Positions 1-8,375 of a stretch of 64,000 nucleotides of DNA are shown here, piece by piece. The translations under genes and the position numbers were made by a program. This stretch comes from Arcticibacter eurypsychrophilus (GTDB taxonomy: Bacteria > Bacteroidota > Bacteroidia > Sphingobacteriales > Sphingobacteriaceae). Under the pieces are notes generated by a model. That model was not told where the DNA came from. It worked only from the letters and a program-made list of their open reading frames with translations, and did not search any database. Position 1 is the stretch's first letter; the number at the start of each line of letters is the position of its first letter. The stretch covers positions 1-64,000 of the forward strand of contig NZ_MDFN01000015.1 in NCBI RefSeq assembly GCF_001730525.1, in the 5' to 3' direction.

Positions 1-151
1 CAATCTATATTTCAATTTAAGGTTTTAACCTTTTGAATTATGTCAATCTTATTTGGCTTCTTCTAAGCTGTTATTCTTAGTTTCAATCCTGTAATCCTGT
101 GTGCTTTAAGCCTTGCGCTTGCAGCGTTTTGTTATCCCCGATTTGGGATTG

Positions 152-181
152 CAAAGGTAAGAAGCTTTTTCATATTTGCAA
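152..181 (-). promoter_or_regulatory. Bacteroidota sigma-A promoter P1, leftward
   Basis: On the minus strand a perfect -7 box TACCTTTG (152-159) is preceded, 19 bases upstream, by TTG (179-181). This matches the Bacteroidota housekeeping consensus TTTG-N17-23-TAnnTTTG. The start site would be near 146. The box continues as ...TTTGCAATCCC, a stretch shared with the second promoter 125 bp upstream. Confidence 0.65.
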
Positions 182-276
182 GAAAAAAATGATTTTCTTT
201 TCCAGCTCCTCTTTCCATCTCTCTTCATCTTCCGCTCCGCCTCGCGCTTTGCTTTTCCCCGTTCCTTTTGGGATTG

Positions 277-307
277 CAAAAGTGCACATTCTATCCCAGT
301 CCTGCAA
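277..307 (-). promoter_or_regulatory. Second promoter P2, leftward, tandem to P1
   Basis: On the minus strand the -7 box is CACTTTTG (277-284, seven of eight positions match) and TTG lies at 305-307 with a 20-base spacer. The box and its downstream bases (TTTGCAATCCCAAA) repeat those of the promoter at 152-181, giving a 14-bp direct repeat. Tandem near-identical promoters are typical of highly expressed operons. Confidence 0.5.
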
Positions 308-693
308 GTTTTTCGCAGTCTTTTGAACAGGATAAACAGGCGCTATACGCAGGCAACAAGCAGGGACGCTTATCCGACAGCCTGTTAAGGGAAGAAAATA
401 AAGTGATTTATTTATAATTTTAAGATAAATAAAATGCGGATTCAGCATACAAAGAGCCCCACTGATGCGGAATATCAAGAATTAATGCTCAATCTTAATA
501 GCAAAAGGATATAATAGTGTAGATAATTAAAAAGATAATAAAGCTATCTTAATATTAAAAACAATTTAATAACCCAATCAATGCTAATACTTCAATATAT
601 GCTACTTCTTAATTACTGTTGTTATTATAGTATATTATGTAGTTTTGATTCCCCATTCAATTATAAACTTACAATACAAATTTAAGAAACTCA

Positions 694-2043
694 ATGCAGG
701 AAGATAATTATACCGAATTCAAGAGCAGTTTTTCAGATGCCGTAATAGAAAGTTTAGTTGCTTTTACAAATGCGAAGGGCGGTAAGGTTCTTATTGGTAT
801 TGATGATAAAGGAAATCCAATAAAAGACTTCAACATCGGAACTGAAAGTCTTCAAAAATGGGTAAACGAAATAAAGAATAAAACACAGCCCAGTATTATA
901 CCCGATGCCCAAATTATCCACATTAAAGGCAAAAAGGCTGTATCATTCTATATGCATGAATTCCCTATTAAACCGGTTGCTTTTAAAGGCAGGTACTTTA
1001 AGCGTGTTAATAATGCTAATCATCAATTATCTGTATTAGAAATAGCAGATCTCAGTTTACAATCACTCCAAATTTCTTGGGATTCATATACAGCTCATGG
1101 CAAAACTATTGATGACCTCGATTTTAAAAAAGTTGAACTATTCATACAAAAAATAAACATAACCAATAGATTTTTACTGACAGGAGATATTCCAGAAAAC
1201 CTTGAAAAGCTAAAATTGATTAAAGGAGAAGCTATTACCAATGCCGCTTGGCTTTTGTTTGGGAAAGAAAACACAGGGTATAATATCCATCTTGGCCGCT
1301 TTAAAACACCATCATATATTATTGATGATAAAATGTTTAACGGCACTTTATTTGAAATGGTAGAAGAAACAATGCGATATCTGATCTCTCAAATTAAAGT
1401 TGCTTTTGAAATTAAAGGAATGCCAACCCAGCGAACAGAGATATTTGAATATCCCCTGCCTGCTTTAAGAGAATTGGTATTAAATGCCTTAATACACCGG
1501 GATTATTTAAGCCCTATTGACGTTCAAATAAAAGTATTTGATAACAAGATTACTTTTTTTAATCCTGGAAAATTATTTGGAGACTTAACCATTGATGATT
1601 TAAAAAAGGACAGTTATCAGGCTTTCGCACGCAATAAGCTGATTGCTGAAGCATTTTACCTTACAGGTGATATTGAGAAATACGGAAGTGGTTTTTTAAG
1701 GATAAGAAAAGAGATTCAGTCATATTCGACAATGCAAATGAATTTTGATGAGATACCTAATGGCTTCTTAATATCGTTAAGCTATAATGAACAAAAAATC
1801 AATACAACGCATGTAAATGAGGGTGTTAATGAGGGTGTTAATGAGGGTGTTAATGAGGGTGTTAATGAATTATTGAATTTAATAAATTTATATCCAGGTA
1901 AAAGAGTTCCTTTCTTTGTAACAAGAATGCATATTCCGGCAAAAACCATTGAACGCTGGCTCAAAACATTAAAAACTGAAGGCAAAATTGAATTTAAAGG
2001 AGCACCTAGAACAGGGGGCTACTGGAATATTCAAAGAGGATAG
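694..2043 (+). CDS. AlbA_2/Schlafen-domain putative transcriptional regulator with ATPase-like domain (COG2865 type)
   Basis: 449 residues. Residues 1-120 form an AlbA_2 (Schlafen-type) domain: the N-terminus with TEFKSSFSD and FTNAKGGKVLIGIDDKG is characteristic. Residues about 240-365 resemble the HATPase_c_4 module of COG2865 proteins (ALRELVLNALIHRDY, later KYGSGFLRI). The C-terminus (about 395-449) looks like a winged helix (TIERWLKTLKTEGKIEF, then GGYW). Such proteins are usually annotated as ATP-dependent DNA helicase-related regulators; their substrates are mostly unknown. Between the ATPase-like and helix modules sit four copies of GVNE encoded by four identical 12-bp units. The gene stands alone, with no partner of a known defence or toxin system beside it. 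A stress or defence role is possible but not shown. Confidence 0.75.
   Translation: MQEDNYTEFKSSFSDAVIESLVAFTNAKGGKVLIGIDDKGNPIKDFNIGTESLQKWVNEIKNKTQPSIIPDAQIIHIKGKKAVSFYMHEFPIKPVAFKGRYFKRVNNANHQLSVLEIADLSLQSLQISWDSYTAHGKTIDDLDFKKVELFIQKINITNRFLLTGDIPENLEKLKLIKGEAITNAAWLLFGKENTGYNIHLGRFKTPSYIIDDKMFNGTLFEMVEETMRYLISQIKVAFEIKGMPTQRTEIFEYPLPALRELVLNALIHRDYLSPIDVQIKVFDNKITFFNPGKLFGDLTIDDLKKDSYQAFARNKLIAEAFYLTGDIEKYGSGFLRIRKEIQSYSTMQMNFDEIPNGFLISLSYNEQKINTTHVNEGVNEGVNEGVNEGVNELLNLINLYPGKRVPFFVTRMHIPAKTIERWLKTLKTEGKIEFKGAPRTGGYWNIQRG
1819..1866 (+). repeat. Four perfect 12-bp tandem repeats inside the regulator gene
   Basis: The unit GAGGGTGTTAAT occurs four times without a mismatch (1819-1830, 1831-1842, 1843-1854, 1855-1866), encoding (GVNE)n in the linker between the ATPase-like and winged-helix domains. 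Because the unit is a multiple of three, slippage would change linker length but not the frame. Confidence 0.95.
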
Positions 2044-2112
2044 AAAAATGGAATATTGCCCTAGACATAAATAGAACTGTATAAGCTCATAGAGTCTCAT
2101 GTTGCTTTATAA

Positions 2113-2174
2113 ATCAGACCATCAGCCAAAGCCCAGCCCAAATGGGAGCGCAGGCATTGGCTGATGGATCTGAT
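2113..2174. repeat. Long inverted repeat between convergent genes
   Basis: Left arm 2113-2129 and right arm 2157-2174 pair over 17 positions with a single bulged T; the core CCATCAGCCAA / TTGGCTGATGG (2119-2129 / 2157-2167) is perfect. The loop is 27 bases. It lies between the rightward gene ending at 2043 and the leftward gene ending at 2218, so it may be a bidirectional terminator, although neither side has a clear T-tract. Confidence 0.6.
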
Positions 2175-2217
2175 ATTTCTTAGACCGGTAACGCTATCAA
2201 AGCCACCTCTTTTTTAA

Positions 2218-3201
2218 TTACCATTCAATAGCCTGATCTTCATCAGGAATCTGAGTGTTTAATCTACGTTCTAATATCAACGATCCTTTAACCTTATTTC
2301 TGATTTCGTAGTTAGAAACCATCGTATAATCAGAATATTCATAATCAATGTTGTTGATAGTTATATAACGGTGCATTAGGTAAGGACGAACAGCGTCCAT
2401 CATCTCGTCTACAGTATAACTGGCATCTCTGTTAACCTTAAACTTTATGGCAGGATTGTCGGCCGAGAAGGTTACTCCACCTGTTGCATTGAAGCTTGCA
2501 TAGATCTTATAATTGCGGCGATCTTGCCGCTCTTCATCTATGTTTCCTGCGTAAAAGAAGATGGTATGCTCATCTACGACATAGCTCTTGATTTGACTTT
2601 TAACAGTAGGAGTTTCATTTTCATAGCCTGCCATATTTACCTTCAATGCAGTCCCGCTGTAAGTACCCGAATAATCATTGAAGGGATTTACACGCAAGAT
2701 TGCTTTCCGGTAGTATTTCCGGGGATTCGCTGTGTAACTATTAGAAGGATCAGCCTCAATTGTAAGGGGAAGTACCCACTTCTCTGCCATGTCAATACCT
2801 TTAAGTGTAAAGTTAATTGGCATTAATGCGACGCTCTCGCCAGCCTTAAACGCCACCGTTGAAGGAATGGAGAAATACTCACTTTTCATTGCAGTGTAAT
2901 AAAAGTCGTCCCTGTTCTGATAGCGTTCAAAGTTCAACACATTCAATGTATCGGGATCTACGGCAACATTTACTGTTAAGTCTTTTTCGTTTGCTTTAGA
3001 TCCACTCACTACCATAGGCTGCTGGAATGTGGTACTCACATCATCTTTGAATCGAACATAGATATTAGATACCCCTTCGTTTTCTAAAGGTGCCTTAAAT
3101 GAGATGAGATTTTTAAATTGTTCTTCTTCCCACTCGTCGTTGCAGGAGCCGCAGATTATTATCAGCGTGAGGAGAAAGAGCTGTATATATGATCTTTTCA
3201 T
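2218..3201 (-). CDS. DUF4973/DUF1735-like surface lipoprotein of a SusCD locus
   Basis: 327 residues with a lipoprotein signal: hydrophobic residues 6-16 and then CGSC, the last Cys (residue 20) being the probable lipidation site, followed by NDEWEEE, an acidic stretch that fits the Bacteroidota lipoprotein export signal. Residues about 30-165 resemble DUF1735, a domain of SusD-associated glycan-binding proteins; the rest resembles DUF4973. It is the last gene of a four-gene unit (IPT/NHL, SusC, SusD, this) with only 15 bp to the SusD gene. By position it would be a SusE/F-like surface glycan-binding protein; the ligand cannot be told. Family names are from recall of sequence style, not a search. 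Confidence 0.6.
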   Translation of the reverse strand: MKRSYIQLFLLTLIIICGSCNDEWEEEQFKNLISFKAPLENEGVSNIYVRFKDDVSTTFQQPMVVSGSKANEKDLTVNVAVDPDTLNVLNFERYQNRDDFYYTAMKSEYFSIPSTVAFKAGESVALMPINFTLKGIDMAEKWVLPLTIEADPSNSYTANPRKYYRKAILRVNPFNDYSGTYSGTALKVNMAGYENETPTVKSQIKSYVVDEHTIFFYAGNIDEERQDRRNYKIYASFNATGGVTFSADNPAIKFKVNRDASYTVDEMMDAVRPYLMHRYITINNIDYEYSDYTMVSNYEIRNKVKGSLILERRLNTQIPDEDQAIEW

Positions 3202-3216
3202 ATTCTTTATATTTTA

Positions 3217-5271
3217 TTAATCGTTATAATTCCATCCTGGATTCTGGGTAAGCCGCTTGTTTCGTTTAAGCTCATTCGGATCAATCGGCCAAAACCACAT
3301 CTTGTCGGCAAAAGTGCTTTTGAGCGACCATACGGCTACTGGCTGATGAAAAAGATCTCGCTCGTTGGAATTCATTAGTATATTACATCCATAGACAGGT
3401 AATGCCTCTTCTATAGGAGCATCCATCCAACGGCGTAAGTCATAATAGCGTTGCCCTTCACCCATAAGCTCTGTAAAACGTTCACGCTTTAATGTTTTCC
3501 TTAATTCAGTCTTGTCACTGTACACATTAGATGAATAGTCGGGCACACCTCCGCGAATACGGACAGGTTGAATACCTCTTTGCATTTGCATAATGTCACG
3601 ACTGATGGTATAGTTTTCCCCACGCCATGATGGAATGTTGTAACTACCACCAAGTTCATTTAGCGCCTCGGCATAGCCAAGTAGAATATCTGCATAGCGG
3701 ATAGCAGGTTCAGCTTTTTGCCGTATTTTTTCTCCTTTTCTTCCCTCAAAGGTATCATTCGGATGAACAAATTTCTTTATGCCAAAACCTGTACGCAACC
3801 AATATGCATTAGAAGAGTTAAATCCATTCCCTTTGGTATTATCTCGATAATAGAATACCTGCTGGTTCCTGTTTTCTGGAAATTCCTCGTCAAGCAAAGT
3901 CCAGAAACTGCCGTTGTAAGCTACAGAAGCATAAAAGCGGGGTTCGCGGTTTGCATACTGTAAAGAAACACCTGGTCTGAGGGGCTTATATCTGCCGGCA
4001 TCGAAATCTTCCTGCGTTACATAACCGGTTACACGTGCAGAACCGTTTCCCCGTCCAATTTCCTTGTCTTTCCCTGGAGCATCAGCCCCGTCGTTCATAT
4101 AGTAGGCATCGACGAGCTTTTGTGTCAGTCCATGCGCATTCCAGCCAGTGGCGGAACGTGGCAACTGGTGCTGAACCATATCCGCAATAGTTTCACCCGC
4201 CTGATTCTGGCCCCTTGTAAATATCAGTTCCGGGTTTCCTGATGGATTTAGGGTGCCATCAAATACCTGGGCGTATGATTTTGCAGGATCAATGTCTGCC
4301 CAGCCTCCTGGCCAGGATTTTTCTGAAAAATTGTTGTCATTCGGTGGTGCAATTGTGGCATCCGTTCCAGTTACCTGTTTACGAACATGGTATATGTCGT
4401 ATACGCCCAGTTCGATTACATCTCTGGCTGCTGCAGCGGCTTTAGCCCATTTCTCTTCATTATAGTCAGCAGAAAGTAGCATTTTCCCAGCATCATCGGT
4501 TAGTTTGGCAGCATAGCCAGACTTATTCCCATTAGCCAGAGGACTTGCTGCGTAGAGCAGAGCTTTGGCACGAGTTGCCAGTGCTGCACCGCAAGTAGGG
4601 CGGGCAGAGGCATCCTGGCCACGTTTCATTCCCAGTTCTTGCATTTCCTTTGCAGCAAGCAACATTTCATTGCTTATATATGCTGCACATTCTTCGTATG
4701 AACTACGGGGAGTCGCTATTTCATCATAACTTTCTGTATAGTCAATTCCTTCCTCAGGCAATAGCGGAATAGGACCATACTTGCGTAGAAGTAGCCAATA
4801 AAGATAGGCTCTTGCAAAGCGGGCCTGTCCCCGGTAATCTTCTATTTGGACAGGTTTCAATTCCGTATTCATATACACGTTTTGAATCATAGTGGACGCA
4901 TTGCGTATTCCGCGGTAGCACTGAAACCAGGTGCCTTGTTTATCGTATTCGTTGTAGAGCCCTTGTTTAAACAAGTTATAAGAAAGCTCATTCTTAGATG
5001 GATCAAATTCATGGTCTCTATCGCCGTAATACATGTCGTCAGCAAAACAATGAGGCGTATTGCCTTTACTTGCCACATCAGCATTGATACCTGCGAATTC
5101 GGAAAATATGTGGGCCAGCCACTCTTCTGTGTACACCTTGCTTTTAAATACTTTTTCAGTAGTGAGCCGGTCCTTGAAATATTGGTCGGATTTTAGATAA
5201 TCATCCTTGCAGGAAGAAATGATACCCATGCCGACTATAATCAATAGCACACAATATATCTTTTTTTGCAT
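3217..5271 (-). CDS. SusD/RagB family outer-membrane lipoprotein
   Basis: 684 residues, at the long end for SusD proteins. The N-terminus is a lipoprotein signal (hydrophobic 5-18, then ISSC with Cys21, then KDD). The N-terminal TPR-like half includes QARFARAYLYWLLLRKYGPIPLL, a segment nearly diagnostic of RagB/SusD. The C-terminal part has LKRERFTELMGEGQRYYDLRRWMD and ends NPGWNYND, the usual SusD terminal pattern. SusD caps its SusC barrel and hands glycans to it at the cell surface. It is 11 bp downstream of the SusC gene, so the two are co-transcribed. The unit's substrate is not evident. Confidence 0.95.
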   Translation of the reverse strand: MQKKIYCVLLIIVGMGIISSCKDDYLKSDQYFKDRLTTEKVFKSKVYTEEWLAHIFSEFAGINADVASKGNTPHCFADDMYYGDRDHEFDPSKNELSYNLFKQGLYNEYDKQGTWFQCYRGIRNASTMIQNVYMNTELKPVQIEDYRGQARFARAYLYWLLLRKYGPIPLLPEEGIDYTESYDEIATPRSSYEECAAYISNEMLLAAKEMQELGMKRGQDASARPTCGAALATRAKALLYAASPLANGNKSGYAAKLTDDAGKMLLSADYNEEKWAKAAAAARDVIELGVYDIYHVRKQVTGTDATIAPPNDNNFSEKSWPGGWADIDPAKSYAQVFDGTLNPSGNPELIFTRGQNQAGETIADMVQHQLPRSATGWNAHGLTQKLVDAYYMNDGADAPGKDKEIGRGNGSARVTGYVTQEDFDAGRYKPLRPGVSLQYANREPRFYASVAYNGSFWTLLDEEFPENRNQQVFYYRDNTKGNGFNSSNAYWLRTGFGIKKFVHPNDTFEGRKGEKIRQKAEPAIRYADILLGYAEALNELGGSYNIPSWRGENYTISRDIMQMQRGIQPVRIRGGVPDYSSNVYSDKTELRKTLKRERFTELMGEGQRYYDLRRWMDAPIEEALPVYGCNILMNSNERDLFHQPVAVWSLKSTFADKMWFWPIDPNELKRNKRLTQNPGWNYND

Positions 5272-5282
5272 CTCTTTTAAAT

Positions 5283-8200
5283 TTATAGGTTAACACTTAT
5301 GCCAAATGTGAATGATTTAGGCAGGGGATACTCTTCTCCTCTGGCACTGGCAAGTTCCGGATCCCAAAGCTTGAATTTTGACCAGGTAAGCAAATTGCTG
5401 CCAACCAGGAAAAGACGAATATTATTGGCTCTAATTCTGTTAACCAATTGCTTTGGAAGTCTATAACCAATATCTACTGTTTTGAGACGGAGATATTGAC
5501 CATTACGCAACCAGAAAGTTGACTCTCTGAAGTTGTTGCCGTTTCCACCAAAACTTAATCGTGGATAGGAGGCGTTAGGATCTTCCGTAGCAGGATCACC
5601 CGAGATATCAGCAGAAATCCAACGGTTATCTCCCATCACACCTTTCATTACCTGTCCCCACTCCCCTTCGCTGAATGCAAATACGGTTTTTCCGTAAGTT
5701 TGGAAGGTAGATTTACCAGCACCCTGGAAGAAGACATTTACATCCAATGATTTCCAACTGGCAGAGGCGCCTAATCCATATATAAGGTTGGGCCGTCTGG
5801 TAGCACCAATTGCCACACGGTCTCCATCATCAACCACACCATCGCCATTTACATCTTTATACTTGAGATCCCCTGGCTGGTAGGTCCCAAAATTTTGTCT
5901 CGGACTGTTACGAATGTCATCATAATCCTTAAACATGCCTAGAGATACCAGTCCTTTTGCTTGATCTACACGAAAGCCTTCATCATTCTGATATGGATAT
6001 ACGTTATTTTGTTCATCTCTTTCCAGAATTTCGTTCTTGCTATAGGTAAAGTTGCCTCTGGTAGTAAGGTTTACATTTCCAAGTTTCTGATTATATGCTA
6101 AACGTCCCTCGAAACCGCTTGATTTTACTGCTCCTACGTTGGCCCGAGGCGTGCTTTCCAAACCAACAATTCCTGGTAGAAAGTTTCGCCCCATGTAAAT
6201 ACCTTTGCGATCTTCGTTGAAGATATCAAAATTTGCGTTGATCTTATCTCTAAAAAGTGAGACGTCAAAGCCCAGATTTTGTTTAGTTGCAATCTCCCAG
6301 GTCACATAAGGAGAAGAAACCTGAGTATACCTCATTCCTCCAAAGCCTCTGTCAAAACCGTAATCGGCCCATTGATATCCGCTTGCACCCTCTCCCAACG
6401 AGTATAAATAAGGGAAGCGGTCACCACCCAACTGATCATTACCCACTTTACCCTTGGAATAGCGGATCTTGAACATATTAATCCATTTAACATGGTCCTT
6501 GATAAACTTCTCTTCCGACACATTCCAGGCAAATGAAAACGCAGGGAAAAAGCCATATTGTTGCCCGGTAGCAAAGTTCTCCGAACCGGTATAACCGAAG
6601 GTGAAGTCAGCAAAATAGCGGAACTTATAATTATAAGTCGCGCGCCCGGCCAAGGCTTCATTTCGTCTGGATATTCCATTTTTAATATCGTCGCCAAGAT
6701 TTACCGTTCTAATCAATGCGTCACGGGTAAACCTAGCTACGGCACCGAAATTATGGCTTCCAACACCCCGGTCGTAATTGAACATGAGATCCTGGAACGA
6801 GCGCCTGTCGCCATTTGAACCACTCCTCTGGAACAATTCACTTGGATTGGAAACATGCGTAAATATAAGTGCCCCTTCTGGCGTGCGGGCACGTTCAGCA
6901 CGCCACTGCTCTGGCCATTTAATTCGTTGAATATCACTGTAATTGTTTGTGTCAAAGCCAAAGATTCCTCTGAAACGGAGGCCTTTTGTAATAAAGTCGA
7001 AATTTTGCTCCAAAGCAAGATTGGTCTGTATCTTGTTCGCCCAATTCTGATTGAATCCTGTTTGCGTAGCAACCACCCAGGGATTCGTCTGATTTCCCGT
7101 CCCTATTGTTGGTACATAACCGTTGGAATACATAACTGGTGTACGTATGGGAGAATAACCAAAAAGCACGCCCCAAAAATCATTATCACCGATTCCAGGA
7201 CTGTTACGCGTATCGAGAGAGCCTGCTATACCAAGTTGCAATAACGTTGATTTCGTAATGTTTATATCCGTATTCACACGATAGTTCCAGCGTTTAAAGT
7301 TGGCATTTGTACTGTAATCCTTCTTCAGCGTTTCATCCGTTTTGTACATTCCACCCTCGTCTACATAGCTACCAGAAACAAAATAACGCGCTGTAGGTCC
7401 CCCTCCATTTATATTCAAGTTGGCACGATAAGTCATGGCACCGTCTTTCAATAATAGATCTTTCCAGTCCACATTAGGATATAAATCCGGATCCAGACCT
7501 AACCGCATGATATCCAATTCCTCAGGCTGATAAATAAGTGGCTGATTGCGGGTAATGCGCGATTCATTTAACAGGTTACTATATGTCACACCATCTTCAA
7601 AATCAGGTGTAATCGTACGGGTATTGTAAATGGTTTCGTCTTTCAAGTCAATGTTAATCTTGCCATCCTTACCACGTTTAGTGGTAATCAGTATAACACC
7701 GTTTGCTCCTCTTGAGCCGTAAATAGCGGTAACCGCCGCATCTTTAAGTACGGTGAAGGATGCGATATCTTCAATATTAATTTCATTCAGGCTCCGCTCA
7801 ATATTATCTATTAAGACCAAAGCTGCTGATCCACCTCCAAAGGTAGAGATCCCCCGGATCCAGAATTCAGAGACGTTCCTTCCTGGCTGACCCGATTGCA
7901 TCATGGCCATAACTCCCGGCACGTTTCCGGCCAGTGCGTTTGAAAGACTCGATGTCGGATTTGATTTCAGATCTGCAATATTTACTGAAGTAACGGCACC
8001 AGTAAGCGTTAGCTTTTTTTGAACACCTGTACCTGTCACGACTACTTCATCCAGTACGCTCAATTCTGATTCTACAAGCGTTACATTAAGAACGAAAGCA
8101 TCTTTTACAAGTATTTCCTTAGTTACGAAGCCAACGTATGAGAATCTCAGCTTCTTATATCGTTCCACTTTGATTTTGAACTTTCCATTTACATCGGTAG

Positions 8201-8360
8201 TTGTACCCAAGCCAGGAGCATCGGGGACACCGACAGTTACACCAATTAAAGGTTCTTTTTTTACATCGGCAACAACGCCGGTTACTTCTACTATTTCCTG
8301 AGCCAGAGCACTTACAGTGACACTGAGAAGCAACATACAGGTTAATAAGAATTTATTCAT
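5283..8360 (-). CDS. SusC/RagA family TonB-dependent receptor
   Basis: 1025 residues. A signal peptide (1-20, ending ALAQ) is followed by a carboxypeptidase-regulatory-like domain (about 25-100), the SusC linker LDEVVVTGTG (TonB-box-like, about 104-113), a plug domain with the conserved SIxxIxVLKDAAVTAIYGSRGANGV pattern (about 195-220), and a 22-strand type barrel ending in Phe-poor FTFGISVNL. It has no STN domain, so no direct anti-sigma signalling is expected. It lies between the IPT/NHL lipoprotein gene (15 bp upstream) and SusD (11 bp downstream) as one operon. It imports large ligands, usually glycans, using TonB energy. Confidence 0.96.
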   Translation of the reverse strand: MNKFLLTCMLLLSVTVSALAQEIVEVTGVVADVKKEPLIGVTVGVPDAPGLGTTTDVNGKFKIKVERYKKLRFSYVGFVTKEILVKDAFVLNVTLVESELSVLDEVVVTGTGVQKKLTLTGAVTSVNIADLKSNPTSSLSNALAGNVPGVMAMMQSGQPGRNVSEFWIRGISTFGGGSAALVLIDNIERSLNEINIEDIASFTVLKDAAVTAIYGSRGANGVILITTKRGKDGKINIDLKDETIYNTRTITPDFEDGVTYSNLLNESRITRNQPLIYQPEELDIMRLGLDPDLYPNVDWKDLLLKDGAMTYRANLNINGGGPTARYFVSGSYVDEGGMYKTDETLKKDYSTNANFKRWNYRVNTDINITKSTLLQLGIAGSLDTRNSPGIGDNDFWGVLFGYSPIRTPVMYSNGYVPTIGTGNQTNPWVVATQTGFNQNWANKIQTNLALEQNFDFITKGLRFRGIFGFDTNNYSDIQRIKWPEQWRAERARTPEGALIFTHVSNPSELFQRSGSNGDRRSFQDLMFNYDRGVGSHNFGAVARFTRDALIRTVNLGDDIKNGISRRNEALAGRATYNYKFRYFADFTFGYTGSENFATGQQYGFFPAFSFAWNVSEEKFIKDHVKWINMFKIRYSKGKVGNDQLGGDRFPYLYSLGEGASGYQWADYGFDRGFGGMRYTQVSSPYVTWEIATKQNLGFDVSLFRDKINANFDIFNEDRKGIYMGRNFLPGIVGLESTPRANVGAVKSSGFEGRLAYNQKLGNVNLTTRGNFTYSKNEILERDEQNNVYPYQNDEGFRVDQAKGLVSLGMFKDYDDIRNSPRQNFGTYQPGDLKYKDVNGDGVVDDGDRVAIGATRRPNLIYGLGASASWKSLDVNVFFQGAGKSTFQTYGKTVFAFSEGEWGQVMKGVMGDNRWISADISGDPATEDPNASYPRLSFGGNGNNFRESTFWLRNGQYLRLKTVDIGYRLPKQLVNRIRANNIRLFLVGSNLLTWSKFKLWDPELASARGEEYPLPKSFTFGISVNL

Positions 8361-8375
8361 AATTCTATTTACTGA

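Larger units (their letters stand above)
1..693. other. Non-coding left flank, possible leader of a leftward stable-RNA operon
   Basis: I see no believable protein gene here; the short open frames are low-complexity and overlap each other on both strands. Positions 152-307 hold two Bacteroidota-type promoters reading leftward (listed separately). The remaining 150 bases to the edge would be their transcribed leader, containing a small dyad AAGGTT-TT-AACCTT near 21-34. From 390 to 693 the DNA is very AT-rich and shows no obvious structure; it must hold the promoter of the rightward gene at 694. That the leftward transcript is rRNA or tRNA is a guess from the tandem strong promoters and the lack of an ORF. 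Confidence 0.45.

Noticed and set aside
99-478. Short frames on both strands in the left flank
   Set aside because: They are low-complexity (Ser/Phe or Lys/Glu rich), overlap each other antisense, and cover the two leftward promoters.
1819-1866. CRISPR-like array
   Set aside because: Units are 12 bp, directly adjacent, with no spacers and in a coding frame. No CRISPR array or cas gene was seen in the window.
694-2043. Defence-island interpretation of the AlbA/Schlafen-type gene
   Set aside because: No nuclease, toxin, methylase or phage gene is next to it; the neighbour is a glycan-uptake locus.
6287-7244. Frames of up to 129 codons antisense or shifted within the first SusC gene
   Set aside because: Shadow frames of a strongly supported coding sequence.
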